DNA of 64,000 bases from Streptomyces ipomoeae 91-03 (lineage in GTDB: Bacteria > Actinomycetota > Actinomycetes > Streptomycetales > Streptomycetaceae): the NCBI RefSeq assembly GCF_000317595.1, contig NZ_AEJC01000293.1:1-64000 (forward strand). Reading direction: 5' to 3'. The position numbers and the translations under genes were made by a program. The stretch's first letter is position 1. Each line of letters starts with the position of its first letter. A model generated the notes under the pieces. That model was not told the origin of the DNA. It did not search any database and saw only the letters and a list, made by a program, of their open reading frames with translations. This document shows positions 52,411-60,010 of this stretch, one piece after another.

Positions 52411-53678
52411 GCCTGCTTCCTTTCGGGACGTCGGGGAGCCACCACATGGCCTGTCAGCCGATCGCCGAGGGATGTCCTGACCGGGACTTGCCGCGTGCGG
52501 CCGACGACGGCCGTGTTCTGTAGGGTCAGTGAGCCACTGGCTTGCTCGCGTTCGCCGACGAGGGCGAACCAGACCAGCTCGTCACGGGGCATGCGCTTGA
52601 GCTCGCGGCCGAGACGTCCGGGACGCCAGTGTTCGATCACCTGCATGCCGCCGGCGCGGAGCTCACTTGCTGCCGCGAGGAAAAAATCAAGATCAGCTGC
52701 GCCGTGGACCTTCAGCAGATGGACCTGCTGCGTAGGACGCTCAGGCACCAGCTCGGCGAGTAACTCGACCGAGACGGCGGTGCTCCAACAGGTCTGTATG
52801 TCTTCCCGCAGGGCCCGGACGACGTGGTGGTAACCGCCACCATCCCCGAGCATTCGACCGTCCTGGTCGTGCACGGTGAAGCTCAGCCCAGCGCCATATT
52901 CGGTTGCGCGTGACCATTTCAAGGAGAAGGCGGTGGCAGCGCCCAGCCCTCTTGCCGTGCTGAGCACTTGGCGTACATGGCTGGTCCGGGATCGCAGCAG
53001 TGGTTCGGCACGGTCGATCGCCGATAAGGACTGCTCCGCGTCAGAGTCCTCACAAAGCGCCACAAGCTCCTGGTACCGCTGTAGGAAGCCCATCGCGCGC
53101 TGGTCAGCGACTGGTTGATCCTTACGGACTTGGTGCAGGACAGTCCGCGCCTGCGTCAGCGAGAGCCCTTCGTCCTCCGCCAGAGTGTCGATCATCTCGA
53201 AGTCGCAGTAGCGGAAGCCTGCGCCCGGAGCACGGCCACCCAGGAGAGCGGTCCAGAGGCGAAGGAGGGTCAGGTCCGCGCCGACTTCGTCCTGTTCGTT
53301 GCACAGGACAGCAACAGCCTGTGTCCAGCCTCGGCGGCGCTTGTGTCGATATCGTGCCACGGGGACGCAGGCGGCGGCCCGAACAGGCTGACCGTGCCGT
53401 AACTCCCCGGACCCTGCGATCGCCCGCAGCACTGCGACCAGGGAGTCCGCCGTCAGGGCGAGTTCCCTTCCGCCCAGGTCTGCGAAGCTGAAGATCCGGC
53501 CCGTTGCCGCCGTACCGAACTGTTCGAACGTCGCCGCATAGCCAACCGGCGACACTTGCACCGGGAGGAATCCGAAGCTGCTGGCCGCCGAACGGAACTC
53601 CGCCTCCGCCCGGAAGATCCCTGCTGCCATCGGCCCCACGTCGTCGGCGAATCCTCTCGGGGTTGCCCATGCGTCCAC
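52407..53678 (-). CDS. HisRS/HisZ-like class II synthetase paralogue, first gene of the biosynthetic operon
   Basis: A 423-aa protein that aligns by eye with the class II catalytic core of histidyl-tRNA synthetase, but degenerate. RIFSFADLGGRELALTADSL matches the LTDRGGRRLALRPEMTPS region; VARYRHKRRRGWTQAVAVLC matches motif 2; FTVHDQDGRMLGDGGGYHHV matches TVFEVFD...LFGGGRYEDL. The RPE motif is lost (TAD), while the motif 2 Arg and the Gly-rich loop remain. No clear anticodon domain is seen, though the C-terminal 90 residues may be a relic. The GTG start has AAGGAGGTG upstream. HisZ proteins regulate histidine biosynthesis and related paralogues act as ligases; here a ligase role using an activated amino acid is plausible but unproven. 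Confidence 0.7.
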   Translation of the reverse strand: MDAWATPRGFADDVGPMAAGIFRAEAEFRSAASSFGFLPVQVSPVGYAATFEQFGTAATGRIFSFADLGGRELALTADSLVAVLRAIAGSGELRHGQPVRAAACVPVARYRHKRRRGWTQAVAVLCNEQDEVGADLTLLRLWTALLGGRAPGAGFRYCDFEMIDTLAEDEGLSLTQARTVLHQVRKDQPVADQRAMGFLQRYQELVALCEDSDAEQSLSAIDRAEPLLRSRTSHVRQVLSTARGLGAATAFSLKWSRATEYGAGLSFTVHDQDGRMLGDGGGYHHVVRALREDIQTCWSTAVSVELLAELVPERPTQQVHLLKVHGAADLDFFLAAASELRAGGMQVIEHWRPGRLGRELKRMPRDELVWFALVGEREQASGSLTLQNTAVVGRTRQVPVRTSLGDRLTGHVVAPRRPERKQA

Positions 53679-53715
53679 GTTGGTAGCACCTCCTTGGGAG
53701 TCGTTGGTCTTGGTC

Positions 53716-53735
53716 CGGGGCGTCGCGCCGCCCCG
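53716..53735 (-). promoter_or_regulatory. GC hairpin between the short Cys-containing reading frame and the operon
   Basis: CGGGGCG and CGCCCCG form a 7-bp stem around a 6-base loop, directly after the 22-codon frame and before the ribosome site of the HisRS-like gene. It could work as an attenuator that responds to translation of the short frame. There is no T-run. Confidence 0.45.
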
Positions 53736-53741
53736 TGGCTC

Positions 53742-53810
53742 TCAACATCCGCAGGCTTCACAAGCCGTACTCCGGTAGTCCGGCTCCATGGCGGGGGTTT
53801 GGCCGGTCAT
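53742..53810 (-). CDS. Short Cys-containing peptide (22 aa), leader or precursor
   Basis: A reading frame of 22 codons starting at ATG 53810 and ending ...YRSTACEACGC-stop; a second in-frame ATG at 53789 would give 15 residues. GGGAG touches the first ATG, so the spacing is short, and a 13-base palindrome GGTCTCTGAGACC (53816-53828) lies just before it. It is preceded by the regulatory element at 53853 and followed by a hairpin and the first operon gene. It may be a leader peptide whose three Cys codons sense charged tRNA-Cys, or a small precursor peptide modified by the pathway. It may also be a chance frame; support is positional. Confidence 0.4.
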   Translation of the reverse strand: MTGQTPAMEPDYRSTACEACGC

Positions 53811-53852
53811 CTCCCGGTCTCTGAGACCATTCCACTGTCGGGCTCGCGTGAG

Positions 53853-53892
53853 CGGACAGGCTGTCCGTAGGGTTTCTGCGCAAGGGACTTGA
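53853..53892 (-). promoter_or_regulatory. Regulatory element, copy 2 (before the biosynthetic operon)
   Basis: Read on the minus strand: TCAAG (53892-53888), 20 bases, then CGGACAGCCTGTCCG (53867-53853), a palindrome with perfect 7-base arms. It lies 43 bases before the short Cys frame and 175 before the HisRS-like gene. The sequence after it, TGGAATGGTCTC, also follows copy 4 at 59.97 kb. Confidence 0.72.
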
Positions 53893-54198
53893 CGAGACGT
53901 CAGTGAGATGCAAGGCCCAGTGGGAGAGATGGCTTCCGCGTTCAGGTAGGGCGCAAATCTCCGAGGCAACGGGAGGGGCGACCATCAACGCACTGCGGCT
54001 GGGTGACCATTCGGGAGGCTCCGTCCCCTCGTGGGCTCTTGTTCAGTGACTTCGGCTGGGCCTCACAGAGGATGTTGGCCCCCGCTCTGTCGGGAACCAT
54101 GAGACCGGCAGTGGCGTGCCCGGAGTATCACGCACAGTTATCGAAGCTGCTCATCACGCAGCCGCACGGTTTTTCAACATCCGCTTACACATGCGTTC
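53893..54198. other. Divergent intergenic region
   Basis: About 300 bases between the regulatory element and the XRE-kinase gene. No further gene or strong hairpin was found. It must hold the promoter of the rightward gene at 54199; the A/T-richer segment near 54160-54195 (TTTTTCAACATCC) is the likeliest place. Confidence 0.3.
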
Positions 54199-55263
54199 AT
54201 GAGGGGCAGACTTAGCCTCCCGAACATGGCGAACATGGAAGAGGCGGTAGGGGACGTGGGTAAGGTCCGCGCGGGGTGGCGGCCGGAGAAACTACGGCAG
54301 CAGCGCGAAGCGCATGGGCTGACGCTGGAAGGTGCTGGAGAGAGGCTGCGAGAGGTTGCGGGAGCCGCCGGACTGACGGTTCCCGCCGCGAACTTCCAGA
54401 CCCTGTGGCAACACGAACAAGGCGAGGTCTACCCCGGCCCGCACTACCGGCGCGCGTACTGCCTGCTCTATCGGGCCACCGAGCCTGAGCTCGGATTCCG
54501 GCGCGAGCTACCGGGCGAAGAGACCCGGATGCAGCTCACCCCGTCCAGCGAACCGCACAACGGTGCTCACGTCCTGGCCGTTGAGCGCGCCTTGCTGCAG
54601 ATCGCACCGGCCGGCGGAGACGCTGACGGCCCCAAGCTGCAGCAGCGCATCCTCGACGCGTGGAAACGCCGGCATACCGGTGGCGATCCGAACCGGCCCA
54701 CGCTGGTCATGGTGGGCGGCTACGCGGGCAGCGGGAAGTCGGAGTTCGCGCGGTTCCTATCCCAGCTCACAGGCTGGCCCGTGCTCGACAAGGACCCGAT
54801 CACCCGGCCGCTGGTGGAACGCCTGCTCGTCGCCCTGGGCAGTGATCCGAACGATCGGCACACCGCGCTCTACCGCGAGCAGGTACGGCCGCTGGAGTAC
54901 CAGTGCCTGTTGGAAGCCGCGTATGCCAATGTGGACTGCTCGATCAGCACCGTCCTCACCGCACCCTTCATCACCGAATTCGCCGACGTGCGCTGGATGC
55001 AGCGCTTCGTCAACCGGTGCGAAGCGCGAAATGTCTCGGTTTCGCCGATCTGGATTCAATGCGACATCGACACCATGCACGAGTACATCAGCTTCCGTTC
55101 GGCTGCCCGGGATTCCTGGAAGCTCCAGCACTGGGACGACTACGTCGCCACCATCGATCCCGACATGCGACCCGCCATACCGCACCTCACGGTCGACAAC
55201 CGACTCGGCGCGGCCATATCGCTCACTGACCAGGTCCGTCAGGTCGCTGGGACGGTGTTCTGA
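54199..55263 (+). CDS. XRE HTH domain fused to a P-loop kinase
   Basis: A protein of up to 354 aa. Residues about 25-100 form an XRE-type helix-turn-helix (RPEKLRQQREAHGLTLEGAGE, then VPAANFQTLWQHEQGEVYPG). Residues about 165-350 are a P-loop kinase: TLVMVGGYAGSGKSEFARFL (Walker A GYAGSGKS), WPVLDKDPITRPLVERLL and a lid-type segment RFVNRCEARNVSVSPIWIQC. It resembles small-molecule or nucleotide kinases of the zeta/APH type. ATG codons at 54199, 54226 and 54235 are all possible, and none has a good ribosome site. Its stop overlaps the next gene by one base (TGATG). The substrate is unknown. Confidence 0.75.
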   Translation: MRGRLSLPNMANMEEAVGDVGKVRAGWRPEKLRQQREAHGLTLEGAGERLREVAGAAGLTVPAANFQTLWQHEQGEVYPGPHYRRAYCLLYRATEPELGFRRELPGEETRMQLTPSSEPHNGAHVLAVERALLQIAPAGGDADGPKLQQRILDAWKRRHTGGDPNRPTLVMVGGYAGSGKSEFARFLSQLTGWPVLDKDPITRPLVERLLVALGSDPNDRHTALYREQVRPLEYQCLLEAAYANVDCSISTVLTAPFITEFADVRWMQRFVNRCEARNVSVSPIWIQCDIDTMHEYISFRSAARDSWKLQHWDDYVATIDPDMRPAIPHLTVDNRLGAAISLTDQVRQVAGTVF

Positions 55264-55817
55264 TGGGCCGCCAAGGCGTCCTCTTGTACGGACCGCCAGC
55301 TGCGGGCAAGGACACCGTCACGGCTGCGCTCGCAGCCCTGGATCCGCGTTACGTCCCCTTCGCCCGGCTCAAGATCGGAAGCGGGCGAACCCGGGGATAC
55401 CGGATGGGCACGGCGGAGCAGTTGAAGGAGATGGAAGCGCGTGGCCAGGTCCTCTACCGCAACGACCGGTACGGCAACACATACGTGGTCGACCAGTCCG
55501 GTCTGCGTGATGCCACCGCGGACGGACAGATCCCTTTGATCCACCTCGGACAGATCGCTGGGCTCCAGGCCGTCGCCGACGGATTCCCGGCCCGCTGGCG
55601 GCGGGTGCTGTTGTGGTGTCCGCGAGAGATCACCGAGCAGCGGTCATCGGCACGAGGAGACGGCGATACCCCAGCCCGGCTTGAGGCGTGGGACGCCACG
55701 GAGCGCGACCTGGCAGAGCATCCCGGTGTTGTCTGGGACCTGGCCGTACACACGGAACTGGTGTCTCCGCAGGAGGCCGCCACCCAGATCCACGAGCTGG
55801 TCAACTCTCAGGGCTGA
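55263..55817 (+). CDS. Guanylate-kinase-like P-loop protein
   Basis: A 184-aa P-loop protein with Walker A LLYGPPAAGKDTVTAAL. The segment IGSGRTRGYRMGTAEQL and YRNDRYGNTYVVDQSGL corresponds to the TTR-P-R and GNxYG regions of guanylate kinase, and IPLIHLGQIAGLQAV to the following strand. It is coupled to the HTH-kinase gene (TGATG). It may phosphorylate a nucleotide or a modified base, or work on the product of its partner. Its 3' end overlaps the converging dehydrogenase gene by 17 bases. Confidence 0.75.
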   Translation: MGRQGVLLYGPPAAGKDTVTAALAALDPRYVPFARLKIGSGRTRGYRMGTAEQLKEMEARGQVLYRNDRYGNTYVVDQSGLRDATADGQIPLIHLGQIAGLQAVADGFPARWRRVLLWCPREITEQRSSARGDGDTPARLEAWDATERDLAEHPGVVWDLAVHTELVSPQEAATQIHELVNSQG

Positions 55818-56670
55818 CCGGTGGGGCAGTGTCACCACGCAATTGATCGAGGGCGTCGCTGATGCTCAGATCGGCATCCCGTGCACGGTCCCAGCGAGAC
55901 AGGATGGCGGCGGAAGCGCGCATGAGGTCGTCCGGCAGGCCCGCCTCGGCGAGCAATTCGGCAGCCTCTTCCATCTCCGGACCCCAGCGCCATGCGCGGG
56001 CGGCGGTCTTCGGGATGTACTCGGTCTCGGCGAGGTAGCTTCCGGTGCGCAGACGGGCGATGTCGAGCAGCTCGTCGGCGACTCCGTTGGCATCCGCCAG
56101 GCCGTATGCCACAGCGGCCAGGACCCGGGATGCCTTCTGGTAGCTCGTGTAGGCGAGCTTGAGCGACGACGCCTTGCCGATCTCCTCCCCGAGGGGGCAG
56201 AACTGTACATCCGTTGTGGCGAAGAGGTCGTCGAGACGGTCGAGGGCAGCGGAAGGGCCGGAGGCGTAGAGCTTCGGCCGTTTGCCACCGACCGGCGGCG
56301 AGCCGATCACCGCGGCATCGACGACGGTCACCTTCGGCAGCATTTGCGCGATGCGACGCACGCGTTGTGGGGCGATGGCGTTCGCCTCGATGAAGATCTT
56401 CCTGGCGAAACCGTGATCTGCGATCTTCCGGGCAACGTCTTCAGCCGCAGTAGGAGGACACAGGGAGAGCACGATGTCGGCGCGTGCGAGCAGCACAGAG
56501 AGATCGTCCACAGGTTCCAGCGCGGCTGCCGCCGCCCGCGCGGCGGTGGCGTGACTCCGGCCGTGGGGACTCCACAGCACCGTCGTCCCGCAACGGCGGA
56601 GCTGGCCGGCGACCGCTGCCCCCATGCGGCCGGGATGCAGCATTCCCACAGTGATTCCGGCTTGGCTCAT
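55801..56670 (-). CDS. NAD(P)-dependent 6-phosphogluconate/3-hydroxyacid-dehydrogenase-like protein
   Basis: A 289-aa protein. The N-terminal Rossmann fold ITVGMLHPGRMGAAVAGQL replaces the usual GxGxMG with HPGRMG, then VLSLCPPTAAEDVA and KIFIEANAIAPQRV follow. VVDAAVIGSPPVGGKRPKLYASG fits the beta-hydroxyacid dehydrogenase signature, and the C-terminal helical domain has GKASSLKLAYTSYQKA with the catalytic Lys region. It resembles imine-reductase-like and DUF1932 members of the group. Its start ATG overlaps the HAD gene stop by 4 bases, so they form one leftward unit. Substrate unknown. Confidence 0.8.
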   Translation of the reverse strand: MSQAGITVGMLHPGRMGAAVAGQLRRCGTTVLWSPHGRSHATAARAAAAALEPVDDLSVLLARADIVLSLCPPTAAEDVARKIADHGFARKIFIEANAIAPQRVRRIAQMLPKVTVVDAAVIGSPPVGGKRPKLYASGPSAALDRLDDLFATTDVQFCPLGEEIGKASSLKLAYTSYQKASRVLAAVAYGLADANGVADELLDIARLRTGSYLAETEYIPKTAARAWRWGPEMEEAAELLAEAGLPDDLMRASAAILSRWDRARDADLSISDALDQLRGDTAPPVSPES

Positions 56671-57335
56671 GCGGGTTTCCCTACTGGGCCGATCGCGACC
56701 AGCAGATCGATCGCGGCACGGGCATCCCGTACCTGATGGTCGGGCGGGGGCAGCTCCTCCGGCCAGGATCGGCCGCGGTCGATCCATACGGTCTGGAATC
56801 CGGCTTCCCGGGCTCCGGCCATGTCGTTTACCGGGTCGTCTCCGACCATCCACATGCCGACATCGTCGTGCGCGCCGCCGCAGCGGCGTACGGCTTCCTG
56901 GAACATGGCAAGGTCGGGCTTGGGGGAGCCGGTTTCTTCGGAGGTGCATACGGCGTCCACACGGTCGAAGATTCCCGTGGCACGCAGTTTGGCCTGCTGA
57001 ATGTCTGTGGCTCCATTCGTCGCGACGCCGATCCGCCAGCCGTCGGTACGCAGTTCCTCCAGCCCGGTCAGCACCTCGGGTGGGCAGACGACTGTGCTTG
57101 CGATGTCGGTGCAGTAGCCATTCCATAGCGTGTCGACGGGCTCGGCGATACCGAAGCGGTCGCGTACCTCAGCGAAGTGCGCCGGGGTGGCACGATCTGC
57201 GAGCAGTTCATAGAGCCAGGACTCGAACGCGCCAGGGAGACCATGGCGAACGAGGAAGACAGCGACCCAGCTGGCGAGCGTGGATTGCCGGTCGACCAGC
57301 GTGTTGTCGAGATCGAAAAGCGCCAGCGGTTGCAC
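56667..57335 (-). CDS. HAD-family phosphatase
   Basis: A 222-aa haloacid-dehalogenase-type hydrolase. Motif I LALFDLDNTLVDR (nucleophile Asp), motif II GVATNGATDIQQAKL, motif III Lys in GSPKPDLAMF and motif IV WMVGDDPVNDMAGAREAGF are all intact, with a helical cap after motif I. It should remove phosphate from a small molecule. It overlaps the dehydrogenase gene and lies 34 bases after the HAD gene at 57370, reading the same way, so three genes form a leftward operon. Confidence 0.88.
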   Translation of the reverse strand: MQPLALFDLDNTLVDRQSTLASWVAVFLVRHGLPGAFESWLYELLADRATPAHFAEVRDRFGIAEPVDTLWNGYCTDIASTVVCPPEVLTGLEELRTDGWRIGVATNGATDIQQAKLRATGIFDRVDAVCTSEETGSPKPDLAMFQEAVRRCGGAHDDVGMWMVGDDPVNDMAGAREAGFQTVWIDRGRSWPEELPPPDHQVRDARAAIDLLVAIGPVGKPA

Positions 57336-57369
57336 GGGACATGACTCTATCCCCGTATCCCGAGGATGA

Positions 57370-58164
57370 TCACCATCCGGGATCTAGCCGTGCGCGGGTG
57401 GGTCCCCCCGACGGATGCGTCGAGCTGGTGACCGCCACCCGTGAGGAGAGGAGCTCCGTGATCGCGGTCTCCAGTCTCTCCACGTCTTCCAGTGTCCGGA
57501 GAACGACGTTCGCGCCGGCTCGTTCGAGTTCCGCCGCTGATGTCGTACCGGATGCGATGCCGATGACCGGGACGCCGCCTCCGTCCCTGCCGGTACGTAC
57601 GTCTTCCAGTGAGTCCCCGATGATCACCGAGTTGGAGTGGTCGAAGAAGTGGCCGTACTTGGCCTGTGCTCGCTTCTGGGCGATGCCGACGAGCGCGGGG
57701 CGGTGGTGGTCATCGGACGCGTACCCGCCGATCTCGGAGTCCACGAATGACTCGAGGTCGAAGGCCGCGAGCTTCAACATGGCGTTCGCTTTGAGATTGC
57801 CGGTGACGACGGTCGGTATGAGATCCGCTTTAGCCTGTAGCGCCCTCAGTGCCGCGACAGCTCCTGGCATCAGCTTTCCGTGCTGCCGGAGGTCCGCGTG
57901 GTGCGCGGCCAGCCGCTTCGGCAGAAGCTCGATCATGAGCGGCAGCAGCTCCGGCACCCGGCCCTCGGGAACGCCGTTCTCCATGAGCATTGCACGGATC
58001 GCCAGGGGCATCGTGACGCCCGTGCCTCGGGCCGGCAGACGTTCGACGGGGTAGCCGACGATCTCCGCGAAGGTCTCGCGATAGACCTGCCGATCGATCT
58101 CGCCGACGTACAGCAAAGTGCGGTCGATGTCCCACAACACGAGGGACCGTTCGGCCTCAGCCAC
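57370..58164 (-). CDS. HAD-family hydrolase, second
   Basis: A protein of about 264 aa. Motif I is SLVLWDIDRTLLYVG, motif II IPTVVTGNLKANAML, motif III region AKYGHFFDH and motif IV SVIIGDSLEDVRTGRDGG; it has the phosphoglycolate-phosphatase-like cap. The GTG at 58164 is chosen because AAGGAG lies 8 bases before it; an upstream in-frame ATG exists at 58242. The regulatory element copy 3 lies 224 bases upstream in the same orientation and the palindrome GCCAATTGGC about 110 bases upstream. Function in the neighbourhood is unknown. Confidence 0.84.
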   Translation of the reverse strand: MAEAERSLVLWDIDRTLLYVGEIDRQVYRETFAEIVGYPVERLPARGTGVTMPLAIRAMLMENGVPEGRVPELLPLMIELLPKRLAAHHADLRQHGKLMPGAVAALRALQAKADLIPTVVTGNLKANAMLKLAAFDLESFVDSEIGGYASDDHHRPALVGIAQKRAQAKYGHFFDHSNSVIIGDSLEDVRTGRDGGGVPVIGIASGTTSAAELERAGANVVLRTLEDVERLETAITELLSSRVAVTSSTHPSGGPTRARLDPGW

Positions 58165-58272
58165 TCCCGGCTCCTTGCCTTCGACCAGGGCGGGCACCGC
58201 CCTGTGGCTTTGAGCGTACGTGGGGCCGCACCCATCCATCATGCCGACGTAAGGGCCTCGCTACTGGCTGCG

Positions 58273-58282
58273 GCCAATTGGC
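58273..58282. repeat. GCCAATTGGC palindrome, copy 1
   Basis: A perfect 10-base palindrome in the leader of the HAD gene at 58164. The same ten bases occur at 61883-61892 before the permease gene. It may be a small operator, or chance. Confidence 0.25.
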
Positions 58283-58387
58283 GAACGTAGCTTTCCGGCA
58301 CGTGCAGGTATCGCCGACGGCCGAACCGTGACCCTCTGCCCGCCAAAGTGGGTCAGAGTTCAGCCGCCGCCGACAGCAGGATTCGCG

Positions 58388-58428
58388 CGGACAATCTGTC
58401 CGTAGGTAGTTCGACGCCTACCTCTTGA
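58388..58428 (-). promoter_or_regulatory. Regulatory element, copy 3 (before the HAD gene)
   Basis: On the minus strand: TCAAG (58428-58424), 21 bases, then CGGACAGATTGTCCG (58402-58388), with 6-base arms. It faces the HAD gene at 58164. It also lies about 230 bases before the divergent XRE gene at 58663. Confidence 0.65.
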
Positions 58429-58662
58429 CTGGAAGGCAACAACCCAACTCACCCTGCACCCGCTTCATCGCGATATGCCCTGCTTCGACCATGTGGTCGG
58501 AGAACCAAGGAGGAACCGCAAGGTGGCTCGGGCCCGTTCCGCCGATCCACGTTATGGGCGCGGGGCCATCGGCTCTGTTAACAGTTGGCGACCAAGGGCG
58601 CAGGCTTGGACATTATCCGTACTCTGATGCAAGTGCTTCGTCGCGAAGGGACAGGTCCACCG
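58429..58662. other. Upstream region of the XRE gene
   Basis: Together with the element to its left this is a 500-base divergent intergenic region. No further gene is supported. GTTAACAG near 58577 is a short AT-rich spot that might be part of the XRE promoter. Confidence 0.3.
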
Positions 58663-59901
58663 ATGAGTGAAAACCTGACGCTGGGAGACCGTCTCCGTAT
58701 CGCTCGCAGGACACGGAAACTGTCGGCTGCTCAACTGGCGCAGAAGGTCGCAGTCTCCCCGAGCTACGTGCAGAAGTTGGAATCCGGTGCGCGGAAGGCT
58801 TCACCGTCGCTGGTGCTGGCGCTCGCCAGGGCGCTGCGCTTCGGTCCCGAGGTTCTGACCGGCCAGCCGTACTACGGTGAGCCGGAGGCGGAGGACGGCG
58901 TCCACGCGGTCATCCCTGAGCTCCGCCGCCTCCTGCTCTGCTATGACAGCCCCGACGACCTGGAGATCGCTCCCCGGGCACTTCCCGTGCTCGCCTCGGA
59001 GGTTGACCAGGTGGCGGCCCTGCGCCGCGACGCCCGGTACGCCCCGATGGGCCCCCTGCTACCGCCGATCATCACCGAACTGACGCATGTGGCCCTCGGC
59101 GGCGGCAACGGTGACCGGGGCAAGGCGTTCTGGCACCTGGCGCGCGCCTACCGCGCCGTGAACTCTCTGGCTCACAAGATGGGCCACCACGACCTGTCGA
59201 ACACGGCTCTGGAGCGTGTCCGCTGGGCGGCCGACCGCTCCGGCGACCCTCTGATGCAGTTCACAGCCGGCTACCTCGTCGCGGGGGCGATGCTCCGCCA
59301 GGGGGCGTACTCGCCGGCTCGCCGCAAGCTCCTTGCGCTGCGGACCGAGCTGGAGCGGCTCCAGCCGGAACGCTCCTTCACGGAGGACGCGCTCGCCGTC
59401 GACGGCGCGCTGCTGCTGAAGCTGGCCGTTCTCGAAGCCCGCGAGAACAACGCCGATCGCGCCGACGACTACCTGCGGGAGGCGGAGCAGGTCGCGGCCA
59501 TGGCAGGCAACCGCGACTCCCTGGCGTACGAGATGTCGTTCGGCCCGACGAACATCCGCATCCATGAGGTGCACGCGATGATCGACACGGGCGACACCGA
59601 GCAGGCTCTCGCCCGCCTCACCGAATGGTCTCCGGTTCCCGGCGGCGAGTGGGCGCCGCCCAGTACCACCGTCGGCGAGCGGTCGAGCCACCACTTCATC
59701 GACGTGGCCTCCGCGAAGCTCGCTTCGGGTGATCGTGATGGCGCCTTCGCGGACCTCAAGCGCGCACGAAAGGTTGCGCCCAACCACACGCGGTTCCACC
59801 CGTCCGTCCGCGAGACCACCGCAGCGCTGCTCAGGATGGACGCGCACCCCTCTAACGAGCTGTCTGCGTTTGGGAGTTGGACGGGTATTAGCACAACCTG
59901 A
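58663..59901 (+). CDS. XRE-family regulator with TPR-like helical C-terminus
   Basis: A 412-aa protein. Residues about 5-65 are an XRE helix-turn-helix (LGDRLRIARRTRKLSAAQLA and VSPSYVQKLESGARKAS). The rest is helical with repeated Ala/Leu/Arg-rich pairs (FWHLARAYRAVNSLAHKMG, ALERVRWAADRSGDPLMQFT, AVLEARENNADRADDYLREA), typical of the TPR-like sensor region of Streptomyces XRE regulators. The ATG at 58663 is the best start. It stands next to three of the four regulatory elements, so it is the best local candidate for the protein that binds them, though this is only positional. Confidence 0.85.
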   Translation: MSENLTLGDRLRIARRTRKLSAAQLAQKVAVSPSYVQKLESGARKASPSLVLALARALRFGPEVLTGQPYYGEPEAEDGVHAVIPELRRLLLCYDSPDDLEIAPRALPVLASEVDQVAALRRDARYAPMGPLLPPIITELTHVALGGGNGDRGKAFWHLARAYRAVNSLAHKMGHHDLSNTALERVRWAADRSGDPLMQFTAGYLVAGAMLRQGAYSPARRKLLALRTELERLQPERSFTEDALAVDGALLLKLAVLEARENNADRADDYLREAEQVAAMAGNRDSLAYEMSFGPTNIRIHEVHAMIDTGDTEQALARLTEWSPVPGGEWAPPSTTVGERSSHHFIDVASAKLASGDRDGAFADLKRARKVAPNHTRFHPSVRETTAALLRMDAHPSNELSAFGSWTGISTT

Positions 59902-59908
59902 GGATGTG

Positions 59909-59949
59909 TCAAGGGCTTTGGCGAGTGAACCCCACGGACAGACTGTCCG
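59909..59949 (+). promoter_or_regulatory. Regulatory element, copy 4 (before the small hypothetical gene)
   Basis: TCAAG at 59909-59913, 21 bases, then CGGACAGACTGTCCG at 59935-59949 with perfect 7-base arms. It begins 8 bases after the XRE stop codon and ends 61 bases before the gene at 60011. The following TGGAATGGTCTC is shared with copy 2. Confidence 0.72.
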
Positions 59950-59974
59950 CGCAGGGTAGCTTGCTGAATGGAAT

Positions 59975-60004
59975 GGTCTCCTCACACGTAGTGGTGAGGA
60001 GGCC
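59975..60004 (+). promoter_or_regulatory. Hairpin that covers the ribosome binding site of the next gene
   Basis: GGTCTCCTCAC pairs with GTGAGGAGGCC (11 bp, one G-T pair, 8-base loop). The 3' arm contains GAGGAGG, the ribosome binding site of the gene at 60011, and is followed by TTTT. It can therefore block translation or act as an intrinsic terminator in the leader. Confidence 0.6.
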
Positions 60005-60010
60005 TTTTCC

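Noticed and set aside
53742-53969. Longer 75-codon version of the short Cys-containing frame
   Set aside because: It would have to start upstream of, and read through, the regulatory palindrome and its expected transcript start, so only the 22-codon version was kept.
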